A stretch of DNA of 64,000 nucleotides from CAXMQZ01 sp963719055 (GTDB taxonomy: Bacteria > Acidobacteriota > Thermoanaerobaculia > Multivoradales > JAHEKO01), in NCBI GenBank assembly GCA_963719055.1, contig CAVRAU010000004.1, positions 84,646 through 148,645 of the forward strand. The letters are read 5' to 3'. The notes beneath the pieces are model-generated. The model did no database searches and was not told where the DNA came from. It worked only from the letters and a program-made list of their open reading frames with translations. The position numbers and the translations under genes are program-made. Below are positions 49,196-57,433 of this stretch, in pieces (the stretch's first letter is position 1; each line of letters opens with the position of its first letter).

Positions 49196-50385
49196 ATGAT
49201 TCTCCCCTTCATGACATTCCAGACACGTGCTCTAGCCTGTTTGATGGCTGCGGCATGGCTGTTCTGGGGGATCGTCCCGGAGGCTCGCGCTCAAGACGAA
49301 AAGTCCGAGCCACGCCTGTTTGAGCCCTATGGGGATTTCCGCATTCGCCTCGAGCAAGACTGGGATTCAGTCCAGGGCGATGGCACCAAACGGGATGACC
49401 GGTTGCGGCTTCGAGTCCGTGTGCGGGTTGGTCTCGATCTGAACTTCAGCGACCAGTGGACTGCCCGGGTCCAGTTGCGTAGCGGGCAGCACAAATCTCA
49501 GCAATCCCCCCACATCACCATCTACGACTTCGATGGCGGTGATACCGGGCCGTATCAATTCGACTTTGACTATTGGTACCTGTCGTACAAGAAGGGCAGA
49601 TTCGCAGCCTGGGCGGGGCGGAATGAACTGTCGTTCTGGCACCAGGACGATCTCTTTCTGATCGACAACATTACGTTCGCCGGTGTGGGCGGATCGTACC
49701 GCCAGCCGCTGGGTGAGGGCGCACTGACCTGGCAGGCGAACTATGTCGCGCTACCGGTCGGTATGCGGGACTTCTCCGGCACCAGCTTCATCGGGCAGGT
49801 GGCGTATGAGCGCGACTTTGAATCGACGGGATTGACAGCTGCGGCAGGTGTCTTTGCCAGCCGGGCGGATCCCGACGACCCGCAGGCGAAGATGTTGCTG
49901 ACCCAGAACAACACCCGCGACTACGACCTGCTCAACCTGCAGTTCCAGCATCGATCCAGCGCTCTTGGCCGCCCCTGCGGCTGGGCGCGGATTACAGCCA
50001 CAACTTCAAGGACTACAGCGAGGAGCCAATCGGCAGCTTCAGTGAGTTTCACGAGGACCACCTGGATGGCTACGTGCTGGAGGCGTTGTGGGGCCGCAGT
50101 GGCAACGCGGGCGATTGGCAGGTGGGCTACTACTACTCCCATGTGGAAGCGCTGGCGGCCAACAGCTCCTACATCCAGGACGACTGGGCTCGCTGGGGCA
50201 GCTCGACGCAGGCGCGGCTGACCAACATGAAGGGCAGTGAGCTGCGGTTTCTCTATACCATCAGGCCCAAGCAGAACATCTTCGCGCGGCTCTTCTTCGT
50301 CGACGCTATCGATCTGCTGGAGCCGGGCGATATCGCCCTGGAAGACGGCAAGCGGTTTCGCGTCGAGTACAACCTGTCCTTCTGA
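49196..50385 (+). CDS. Putative outer-membrane porin (one frameshift)
   Basis: Outer-membrane beta-barrel of the 'putative porin' type, about 396 residues. Starts at ATG 49196 or 49211; the signal peptide LACLMAAAWLFWGIVPEARA is followed by a Gln-Asp start. The barrel has RLRLRVRVRVGLDLNFSDQW, YDFDGGDTGPYQFDFDYWYL and NELSFWHQDDLFLIDNITF. An extra base near 49970 shifts the frame, then RLGADYSHNFKDYSEEPIG, WQVGYYYSHVEAL and the end KRFRVEYNLSF, with terminal Phe as the barrel-assembly signal. Its 5' half is duplicated upstream as a pseudogene. Confidence 0.8.
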
Positions 50386-50429
50386 AGGCTTTACGGGTGA
50401 AACCTCGATGTCGAAGTCGGATCTGGCCC

Positions 50430-51023
50430 TTACTCGACTGTGCGGACGTCCCCGAGTTTCACCGGCTGCGAGGAGAAGTTGGTGATCTCGATCTGGCCCT
50501 TGGTCTCGTTCCACTTCACCTCGGTGCCGACCGACGCGATGCCTTCACCCTTTGCCGAGTCTTCGAACTTGAGCACAATCAAGGTGATGTCGAAGTCGCG
50601 AACTGCCGAGCCCCGATAGACCTCGGAAAAAGTAACAGGTCGATCGGTGGCGAGAACGATCTGGCGCGTGCCATCCGTCTCGATCTCGCGGGCATAGCGG
50701 ATGGGCCAACCCTGGCCGCCGGCGAGAAACATATAGCCGGCCTTACCGAGGGTGCGGAGAGCTTCGGGTACGGCACGGTAGGATCGCTTGTTTTCCGTCG
50801 CTTCCTTGATCGCGTCGATGACTTCGTCTCGATCCCGGTCGTCGGACCACTTGTAGATGTTGATGCTGAGCACGGATGATTTCGCACCCGCCGGGCCATC
50901 AGTGGCGAGGGCATTGGCCTGGTACTTCTCGATGGGCTCTTTCTTGGCTTGGGCAGCAGGGCTACCGAGAATGACGATCATGGCAAGAGCTAGGCTGGAT
51001 ACAGCGGTGATCTTTCTGGACAT
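50430..51023 (-). CDS. Secreted protein of unknown function
   Basis: About 197 residues from the ATG at 51023 (MSRKITAVSSLALAMIVILG, signal peptide ending AAQAKK). The mature part contains LSINIYKWSDDRDRDEVIDA, RSYRAVPEALRTLGKAGYMF and ETDGTRQIVLATDRPVTFSE, ending with KLGDVRTVE. I recognise no named family. The signal peptide and the intact frame support a real periplasmic protein. It is divergent from the next gene with only about 40 bp between starts. Confidence 0.72.
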   Translation of the reverse strand: MSRKITAVSSLALAMIVILGSPAAQAKKEPIEKYQANALATDGPAGAKSSVLSINIYKWSDDRDRDEVIDAIKEATENKRSYRAVPEALRTLGKAGYMFLAGGQGWPIRYAREIETDGTRQIVLATDRPVTFSEVYRGSAVRDFDITLIVLKFEDSAKGEGIASVGTEVKWNETKGQIEITNFSSQPVKLGDVRTVE

Positions 51024-51062
51024 GGGTCCCTCCTGAGGGTGATCTCGATATACGCTACCGAG

Positions 51063-52818
51063 ATGCATCTAGTGGTACGCAGCATAGCGGTATTGGTTCT
51101 TCTTGTCGCGGCGATTGTCGCGCCACCATGGCTCTGGCCGATGCCATCGTCGTGACCAAGGCGATGACGGCTTCGACCATCGCTGAGATCTTCATCTCCG
51201 AAGATGCCATTCGGGTGGAGCTCGAGATCGGCGGCCCTGACTCTTGAAAGGGTTTCGCAACCTCATGCCCGACGGTGTCTACGAGAGAATGGGTTTCGAA
51301 CCCGAGCCCTTTGTCGATCGGTTGGTGCGGTTTTTTGGCGAGGATCTGGTCTTCAAGCTCGATGGCGGGCCGCCGATTCCCGGTCGCATTCTGGAGATGG
51401 CGCCACGCAAGAGAGTTGAGCGAGACGAGATCACCGGCGAGCCGCTACCGGTGCCAGAAGGCGAAGGGAGGATGTGATCTTCGCGGTTCTGGAGTATCCG
51501 CTGCCGGATCAACCGGCGACGATCGCCATGACGCCACCCGTCTACGCAGGCGGGGATGTCGGCGGCCAGCATCGGCATGGTCACCTATCACGAGAACCTG
51601 CCCGTCAACGATTTTCGCTACTTCGGCACCGAGGAGATCCTGGATCTCGACTGGTCCGATCCGTGGTACTCGAAATTCCGCAATCGCAATTTGCGGCGGC
51701 AGTACGACTCTCCCATCAACGCTTTTCTGTACGTAGAGCCTTACGAGGTGCGGGTGGAGATCATCGTGCGACCGGTGGATATGGAGCAATGGATGGATCT
51801 TGGGCTGAAAGGGCGCAAGACCATTCCTGTGGAGATGCAGTACGACCTGCAGATGAAGATCGCCGAGTTCCTGGCGGAGCATCTGAATCTCACGATTGAC
51901 GGAGAGCCAGTGGCGCCGGAGCTCGATCGGTTCAACTTCTTGCGTCGCACTCTCCGGACGAGCACGGTGATCAATCCCCCCGAAGAGCTGGACGTCGTCT
52001 CCGCGACACTGGGGGTGATCTACGTAGCACCCACTGAGGGTCTGCCGCAGGAGGCGTCCATCACCTGGGATCTGTTCACCGATCGGATCCAGAGAATTCC
52101 CGCTGCCGCCACCGACGAGGCCGGACCGCTGAGGTTCTTTCTGGTCCCCGACGACAACGTTCTGTGGTGGAAGAACTTCTTGAAGAATCCCACCATGCCC
52201 ACCCTTCTCGAGATCGTGCCGCCACCGAGTCTGGCCGTGCGTTTGGCTGGCTGGGTCGGATGGGGAGCGCTGGCTGTCCTGGCGGCGATGCTGCTGCGGG
52301 TGGGGGTCGACCTGATGAAGGGCCGAGGCTTGGCCAAGCGAGGCTTGGCCGCTCTGCTGATTCTCTTGCTCGTCGCCGGCTCGTCTCTTGCCGTGGCCCT
52401 GCCGAACCGACTTACTGACGAGAGATCCGAGGAGATCGTCGCCGGCCTGCTACACAACGTTTACCGGGCTTTCGACTTTCGCGGCGAGGAGAACATCTAC
52501 GATGTCCTGGACCAGAGTGTCTCCGGCGACCTCTTGACCGAGATCTATCTCGAGACCCGGCGTGGACTGGAGCTGGCCAGTCAGGGCGGTGCCCGGGCCA
52601 AGGTCAAGGCGATCGAGATGTTGGAAGTCGAGCCGCGCCGGGTACGCGGCGAGCCGGGCTTTGTCGCCCGAGCGCTCTGGAACGTGGCGGGCTCGGTGGG
52701 CCACTGGGGTCACATTCACACCCGAACGAATCAGTACGAGGCCGAGCTCACCATTCAGCCAGTAGACGGAGCCTGGAAGGTCACCGACCTTGAAATCCTC
52801 CAGGAGGAGCGACTGTAG
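51063..52818 (+). CDS. Large envelope protein of unknown function (frameshifts in the first third)
   Basis: About 580 residues. ATG 51063 opens a signal or anchor segment (MHLVVRSIAVLVLLVAAIVA). Breaks near 51130, 51245, 51475 and 51555 must be bridged. After 51556 the frame is clean: LPVNDFRYFGTEEILDLDWS, DPWYSKFRNRNLRRQYDSPI, NAFLYVEPYEVRVEIIVRPV, LDRFNFLRRTLRTSTVINPP. Two hydrophobic segments (GWGALAVLAAMLLRVGVDLM and AALLILLLVAGSSLAVALP, about 52255-52400) precede a C-terminal domain ending WKVTDLEILQEERL. No family is recognised; the layout is periplasmic domain, two helices, second domain. Confidence 0.65.
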
Positions 52819-52885
52819 GGGCCGACCGAGCGCCCGAGGCCTTCTCCCGTTGTAGTGGCCGGCCTCTGTGCCTGCCTTCAGATCG
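52816..52885. repeat. Intergenic repeat (GTAGGGG start plus GGCCGGCC-type unit)
   Basis: GTAGGGGCCGACCGAGC begins at the stop of the preceding gene, and GTAGTGGCCGGCCTCTGTGC follows. It combines the ends of two repeat families and overlaps the last bases of vapC. Confidence 0.5.
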
Positions 52886-53309
52886 GGGCGGTCCAGCGCA
52901 GCCCCTTGAACCGACCGAAACCGCGATCGGTGGAAACCCACTCGCTGCCTGACTCGATGGCCAGGGCCGCAAGATAGGCGTCGGGTATCAGATTGCCTCG
53001 CGCCTCGGACTCGTGGCACAGACGAGTGAAGATCACCCAGTGTCGCGGTCCTGCTGCCAGAACCACAGCGTTTGGTGTGTCGCGGAGCTTCTCGACGAAT
53101 GAAAGCGCCTCGTCCAGCGGTGTTGGTGGGTCGAAGATCCGCGGATGAGTGACCACACGGAGGAAGCCACTGAGAACGAGATCTGACAGGCCGAACGACG
53201 AGTCGGAAAACACGAGGTCGTCCAACCATGGACGGATCTCGGAGTGCCGGGGTGAATCCTCCCGAAAGGCGTGCACCAGAACGTTGACGTCAGGAAGAAT
53301 CATCGCCAC
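52878..53309 (-). CDS. vapC: VapC-family PIN-domain toxin
   Basis: PIN-domain ribonuclease toxin of about 142 residues. It begins MILPDVNVLVHAFREDSPRH (ATG 53303, or GTG 53309 six bases earlier), with the first acidic residue in DVNVLVHAF. Further conserved acids are in LSDLVLSGFLRVVTHPRIFD, NLIPDAYLAALAIESGSEWV and the closing STDRGFGRFKGL, giving the usual PIN metal site. It overlaps the vapB end. VapC toxins cut tRNA or rRNA; the target here is unknown. Intact. Confidence 0.92.
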   Translation of the reverse strand: MAMILPDVNVLVHAFREDSPRHSEIRPWLDDLVFSDSSFGLSDLVLSGFLRVVTHPRIFDPPTPLDEALSFVEKLRDTPNAVVLAAGPRHWVIFTRLCHESEARGNLIPDAYLAALAIESGSEWVSTDRGFGRFKGLRWTAPI

Positions 53310-53553
53310 CGTCCATCAGATCGAGAAGTGATGCAGAGTCGTCCAGGTCGACGCCGGCTTGGAGACCACGGCCCTTGAAGGAGGGGAGCGGCTTCCGCTC
53401 ATCCTGAGATTCGCGTTCCTGGCGAGCCAGGATCTCTCGCAGGGCCTGATCGAGCATGGCGGTCAGGGTTGTCCCCTGTTCGGCTGCATAGCGCTTCGCC
53501 TCCCTGAGTAGATCGTCATCGAGCCGCACGGTGGTTCTCACACTTCGAAGCAT
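53290..53553 (-). CDS. vapB: VapB-type antitoxin
   Basis: An 87-residue antitoxin with an RHH DNA-binding head (MLRSVRTTVRLDDDLLREAK, RYAAEQGTTLTAMLDQALRE) and an acidic, flexible toxin-binding tail (GVDLDDSASLLDLMDGGDDS). It overlaps vapC by about 20 bp. A dyad GACATA-AA-TATGTC lies 9 bp before its ATG. Intact. Confidence 0.9.
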   Translation of the reverse strand: MLRSVRTTVRLDDDLLREAKRYAAEQGTTLTAMLDQALREILARQERESQDERKPLPSFKGRGLQAGVDLDDSASLLDLMDGGDDSS

Positions 53554-53561
53554 ACGCCTGT

Positions 53562-53575
53562 GACATAAATATGTC
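53562..53575 (-). promoter_or_regulatory. VapB operator candidate
   Basis: GACATA and TATGTC form a perfect 6-bp dyad around AA, AT-rich and 9 bp upstream of the vapB ATG, where an autorepressor would bind. Confidence 0.5.
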
Positions 53576-53648
53576 TAATGAGCTATCGGAGTGATCATTC
53601 GCCCTGTCGTTGGACGGAAATCGAACTCTCGATCTTTCATCTGAAAAC

Positions 53649-53682
53649 AGGTGCCAGCCGATTCCGGAATCGGCTGGCACCT
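53649..53682. repeat. Perfect 34-bp palindrome upstream of the ABC exporter
   Basis: AGGTGCCAGCCGATTCC followed at once by its exact reverse complement. Partial copies are at 40761-40780, 46452-46497 and inside the SDR gene at 57249-57267. It lies about 48 bp before the ABC ATPase ATG. It could be a mobile palindrome family or an operator; repeated use elsewhere favours the former. Confidence 0.75.
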
Positions 53683-53729
53683 CTTCTGCGGGGCACGCTA
53701 GAGTATGGGCTTCTAGCCGTGGTGTGCCC

Positions 53730-54389
53730 ATGATTTCCATCAAAGACCTGCGATTTCGCTATGCCGAGGGAGAGTTTGCTCTCCATGTTCCGGAACTGGG
53801 CATTCAAGGGGGCGAGAAGGTGGCCATCATCGGGCCCAGCGGCTCGGGCAAGACCACACTGCTGAATCTCATCGCAGGAATCCGATCGCCACAGTCGGGT
53901 GAGGTGAGGACCCAGGGTACCGAGGTCGGGAGGCTGGATGATGGTGCGCGACGAGATTTCCGCATTCGCCACATCGGCCTGGTTTTCCAGGAGTTCGAGC
54001 TGCTGGAGTACTTGAACGTCTTGGACAACATCTTGCTGCCGTATCGCATCAATCGATCGCTGCAGCTATCCAAGTCAGTGCGCCAACGGGCCGGTGAGCT
54101 GGCCGAGGAAGTGGGGATCGGCAGCTATCTCGGACGCTACGTTCGTCACCTGTCGCAAGGGGAGCGCCAGCGGGTTTCGGTCTGTCGGGCACTGCTCGCG
54201 CAACCACCATTGATCCTCGCAGACGAGCCTACCGGCAACCTCGATCCGACCAACAAGGACCGGGTCCTGGACATCCTGTTCGACTATTGCGACCGCCATG
54301 AAGCCACCCTGGTCACCGTCACTCACGATCACGATCTGCTGCCCCGTTTCGAGCGGGTGATCGATTTCAAGCAGTTCTACGACCTATGA
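53730..54389 (+). CDS. ABC transporter ATPase, MacB/LolD type
   Basis: Cytoplasmic ATPase of 219 residues. MISIKDLRFRYAEGEFALHV at ATG 53730, Walker A IIGPSGSGKTTLLNLIAG, Q-loop GLVFQEFELLEYL, signature HLSQGERQRVSVCRALL and Walker B PLILADEPTGNLDP. The short length and sequence fit the LolD/MacB/FtsE branch, which drives mechanotransmission rather than classical import. Its stop overlaps the permease ATG by 4 bp. Intact. Confidence 0.93.
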   Translation: MISIKDLRFRYAEGEFALHVPELGIQGGEKVAIIGPSGSGKTTLLNLIAGIRSPQSGEVRTQGTEVGRLDDGARRDFRIRHIGLVFQEFELLEYLNVLDNILLPYRINRSLQLSKSVRQRAGELAEEVGIGSYLGRYVRHLSQGERQRVSVCRALLAQPPLILADEPTGNLDPTNKDRVLDILFDYCDRHEATLVTVTHDHDLLPRFERVIDFKQFYDL

Positions 54390-55568
54390 GCGACGTCCTC
54401 TATCTGGCCTGGCGATATCTCGCCTTTCACAAGATCAAGACTGCGATCTTGGTAGCGTCGATCACCTTGATCGTGTTCCTGCCTGTGGGATTGAACGTCA
54501 TCGTGGGGCAGAGCTCGGAAGAGCTGACGGCCAGGGCCGAGGCCACGCCTTTGCTTGTGGGGGCGAAGGGCAGCCCCTTGGAGTTGGTTCTGAACTCTCT
54601 CTACTTCGATGCTGACCCGCCAGAGCTGACCACCTATGCAGAGGTTCTGAGGATCTCGGAATCAGGGCTCGCCAACCCCATTCCGCTCTATGTCCGGTTT
54701 CGATCTCGGGAGAGCCCCATCGTCGGAACCACCTTGGACTATTTCGAGTTTCGAGGGTTGCGGTTCGCCGACGGTCGGCCGATGGCGGTGCTGGGCGAGT
54801 GCGTGCTTGGCTCCAAGGTGGCCCAGGACTTGGGAGTGGGAGTCGGTGGAACCGTGATCTCGTCGCCGGAGAGCGTCTTTGATCTGGCTGGGATCTACCC
54901 CGTCAAGATGACGGTTGTGGGGGTGTCTGGACCCTTCATTCACCGCTGATGACGAGGCCGTTTTTGTAGACATCAAGACCACCTGGGTGATCCAGGGCTT
55001 GGTTCACGGCCATCAGGATCTGGCCGCCCCCGAGGCCGCCGCGGGGGTCCTCAAGCGCGAAGGCGACACCATCGTCGGCAACGCCTCTGTGGTGCAGTAC
55101 AACGAGATCACCGCCGATAACGTAGACAGCTTCCATTTTCATGGCGACATGTCCGATTACCCAGTGAGCGCCATCCTTGCCGTCCCCGAGGATCAGAAGT
55201 CGGGCACCATCTTGATGGGGCGCTACGAGGGCGAAGAAGAGCCCAGTCAGATCGTGCAGCCCACCACCGTGATGAATGAGCTCCTGGACACGATTCTGAC
55301 GATCCAGGGTTTTGTCGTCGCGGCGATCCTGTTGGTGGCCGCGGCCACCATTGCCACAGCCGCGTTGGTATTTCTGCTGTCCCTGCGCTTACGTCGTCGA
55401 GAGATCGAGACTATGACCAAGATCGGTGGCTCGCGGTTGAGCATCGGCACGATCCTGGTCTCCGAAGTCGTGGCGGTCCTGGTCCTGGGAGTGTTCCTCG
55501 CCGGTGTGCTGACTCTGGTGACGAGTCAATTCGGTGCGGGTATCATCCGCACCTGGCTGTTGGGGTAG
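54386..55568 (+). CDS. ABC transporter permease, MacB/FtsX family (one frameshift)
   Basis: Membrane partner of the preceding ATPase. MSDVLYLAWRYLAFHKIKTA leads to helix 1 (AILVASITLIVFLPVGLNVI), then a large periplasmic domain with GAKGSPLELVLNSLYFD, a known signature of these permeases, and YFEFRGLRFADGRPMAVLGE. An extra T near 54934 shifts the frame; correction gives VVGVLDPSFTADDEAVFVDI. The FtsX domain has helices FVVAAILLVAAATIATAALV and VVAVLVLGVFLAGVLTLV with the RRREIETMTKIGGSR loop. The substrate (lipoprotein, peptide or lipid) is unknown. Confidence 0.88.
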
Positions 55569-55690
55569 GGGCGGTGCTCGTCTCTGCCAGGGAGGGCGCG
55601 AGGCCCTCCCCTACATCGTGCGGGCGGTGGGCCTCTTTGCCGTCCGTGACGCAGCGACGCATTGAAGCGGCCGGCCCCTGTGCCGGCCTT
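55564..55690. repeat. Inverted-repeat element plus GGCCGGCC-type unit
   Basis: GTAGGGGCGGTGCTCGTC at 55565 and GCCCTCCCCTACAT ending at 55617 are the imperfect ends of a relative of the 38511 element. A further 45 bases on, TTGAAGCGGCC then GGCCCCTGTGCCGGCC (55662-55688) adds the other family. Together they fill most of the gap between the permease and the START-like gene. Confidence 0.65.
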
Positions 55691-55710
55691 GACCAAGTAG
55701 GAAGTGAGAT

Positions 55711-56532
55711 GTGAAGGGAATCTCGAAATACAGACTCGGCGGAGTCCTGATTCTCACTCTGGGCTTGGGAGTGGTACCGGTGCAGGCCAGGTGCCCGAGC
55801 TCGGAGGTGATCGAAGCCCAGCTGAAGCAGCTGGACCTGACCGCCGCGTACCGCACGCAAGAATTCGACCTCCAACCGCCGTGGAACCTGTACGCGAAGG
55901 CCGCGGCAAAGCCGGGCAAGGTGTTCGTCGATCGGTCCGGCAAGCTGGGTCAGGCCGTCGTAGTGGCAGACATCCCCGTCGAGGCCCTGTGGATGGCCAT
56001 CAACGACGAAGACCACTACGCCGAAGGCGACTATCTGCCTGTCGAATATTCAGCGGTTATCGAGGGCACACCCAGGGGCGAGCGCCGGATCCTGTTCCAA
56101 TACTTCAAGCGTGCGGGTGTTGGCCGCTGGTGGATCGACGAGCTCGAGATGAACCGCGAGCTCTTCGCTCAGTCCGACGGTCGGCTTTGGGAGCTGCGCT
56201 GGTGGGATCTGATGGAAGATCGAACGGCAGATGGCTTGCCAGAGGAGTTCTCCGAACTGGGCCTCGCTCCGATCAAGGGAAGCCGGGGCGCTTGGCTGAT
56301 GATTCCGCTGAGTGACTCCTGCACCCTCATCGAATACGTCACGGTATCCAACCCCGGCGGGTTCCTCAACGTGGCGAATTGGTTTGCTGCGGGACACGTC
56401 ATTCGTGAGAACCTGGAGGGCCTCCAGAGGCTGGCGACGGAGCACATTCCTGAACCTCACCCTGAGTCGCGATTCCTTCGTCCCGACGGGTCCGTGATCC
56501 AGACCTCGCTGACGACAGATCCGAGACGCTAG
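55711..56532 (+). CDS. Secreted START/SRPBCC-like protein
   Basis: Intact, 273 residues, GTG start at 55711 behind GGAAGTGA. The signal peptide is KGISKYRLGGVLILTLGLGV then PVQA. The mature protein contains VVVADIPVEALWMAINDEDH, EGDYLPVEYSAVIEGTPRGE, RRILFQYFKRAGVGRWWIDE and IPLSDSCTLIEYVTVSNPGG, and a final amphipathic region. This strand order and the late 'Y...P.G...NVA' part resemble START-domain lipid-binding proteins, here in the periplasm. The ligand is unknown. Its stop overlaps the convergent SDR stop by 4 bp. Confidence 0.68.
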   Translation: MKGISKYRLGGVLILTLGLGVVPVQARCPSSEVIEAQLKQLDLTAAYRTQEFDLQPPWNLYAKAAAKPGKVFVDRSGKLGQAVVVADIPVEALWMAINDEDHYAEGDYLPVEYSAVIEGTPRGERRILFQYFKRAGVGRWWIDELEMNRELFAQSDGRLWELRWWDLMEDRTADGLPEEFSELGLAPIKGSRGAWLMIPLSDSCTLIEYVTVSNPGGFLNVANWFAAGHVIRENLEGLQRLATEHIPEPHPESRFLRPDGSVIQTSLTTDPRR

Positions 56533-57377
56533 AACCGCATCATCTTGCGCAGGAGCCGGTCGCGCCAGGAGTCGGGTAGCTTGGAGAGGAACCGCTGCTG
56601 GCCGGCCCGCCCGCCGACGAGATAGCGCGAGCGGGGTCGGGACGAGGTCAGGGCATGGGCCACGGCATCGGCGACCACTTGGGCTGGCTGCGCTCCACGC
56701 TGAGAATGCTTGGCCATCCCCTGAACGCCTTTGATCTGATCAGCGTAGAGCTCTTGCATGGCTCGAGGGGCGGTCTTCTCGAAGCGGTCCCAATGGCTGA
56801 AGCCCTTCTCCCATATCGGAGTGTCGATAGAGCCCGGCTGAATGAGCGCCACGTGAATCTCCCAGGGGGACAGTTCCAGGCGGAGAACATCGGCCATGGC
56901 TTCCAAAGCAAATTTGGAGAAGCTGTAGGGCCCGAAGCCCGGCACGGCCAACAGGCCCGAGACGGATCCCATGAGCACGACGCGCCCCCGCGATTCCCGC
57001 AGGAGGGGAAGAAAGGCCTGTGTAACCGTCATCTGAGAGACGACGTTGACTTCGAGCTGTCGCCGCAGAGCCTCGGCCGGCACAAATTCGAGTGGCCCGT
57101 GGACGGTGATGCCGGCATTGTTCACCAAGCCCACCAGAGGCTGGCCTTGCAGCGAATCCTCAACAGTTTGCAGGGCTTGGCGGATCTGCTGGTCGCTCGT
57201 GATGTCGAGAAGGACGGGCAGAACGTTCGCGCCCGCCGCCTCAACCAAAGAGGTGCCAGCCGATTCTTGGCGCACCCCGGCAAAGACCTGGAATCCCCGC
57301 TGGGCCAGATCCAAAGCGCAAGCCCGACCGATGCCTGTCGAGGCTCCTGTGACAACGATGCCACCGCGTGACGGCAT
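56529..57377 (-). CDS. Short-chain dehydrogenase/reductase
   Basis: Classical SDR of about 282 residues, NAD(P)-dependent. I start at ATG 57377 (MPSRGGIVVTGAS). Cofactor motif TGASTGIG, LVNNAGITVHGPLEF, catalytic Ser in VVLMGSVSGLLAVPGF, and Tyr/Lys in YSFSKFALEAMADVL. The C-terminal helix-rich tail suits lipid or steroid-type substrates, but none can be named. A 19-bp piece of the dispersed AGGTGCCAGCCGATTC palindrome lies in frame at 57249-57267 and codes for ESAGTSL. Intact. Confidence 0.9.
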   Translation of the reverse strand: MPSRGGIVVTGASTGIGRACALDLAQRGFQVFAGVRQESAGTSLVEAAGANVLPVLLDITSDQQIRQALQTVEDSLQGQPLVGLVNNAGITVHGPLEFVPAEALRRQLEVNVVSQMTVTQAFLPLLRESRGRVVLMGSVSGLLAVPGFGPYSFSKFALEAMADVLRLELSPWEIHVALIQPGSIDTPIWEKGFSHWDRFEKTAPRAMQELYADQIKGVQGMAKHSQRGAQPAQVVADAVAHALTSSRPRSRYLVGGRAGQQRFLSKLPDSWRDRLLRKMMRF

Positions 57378-57433
57378 TAGCTTTCCTCCAAGTGGAAGTG
57401 TACGGGATTCCGGTTTTCCTGTACTTTGGAGCG

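Larger units (their letters stand above)
48336..49803 (+). repeat. Tandem duplication, copy 2
   Basis: Head-to-tail partner of 46876-48329. It begins with the winged-helix tail, goes through the second NTase gene, and runs into the 5' half of the full-length porin gene. Confidence 0.88.
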
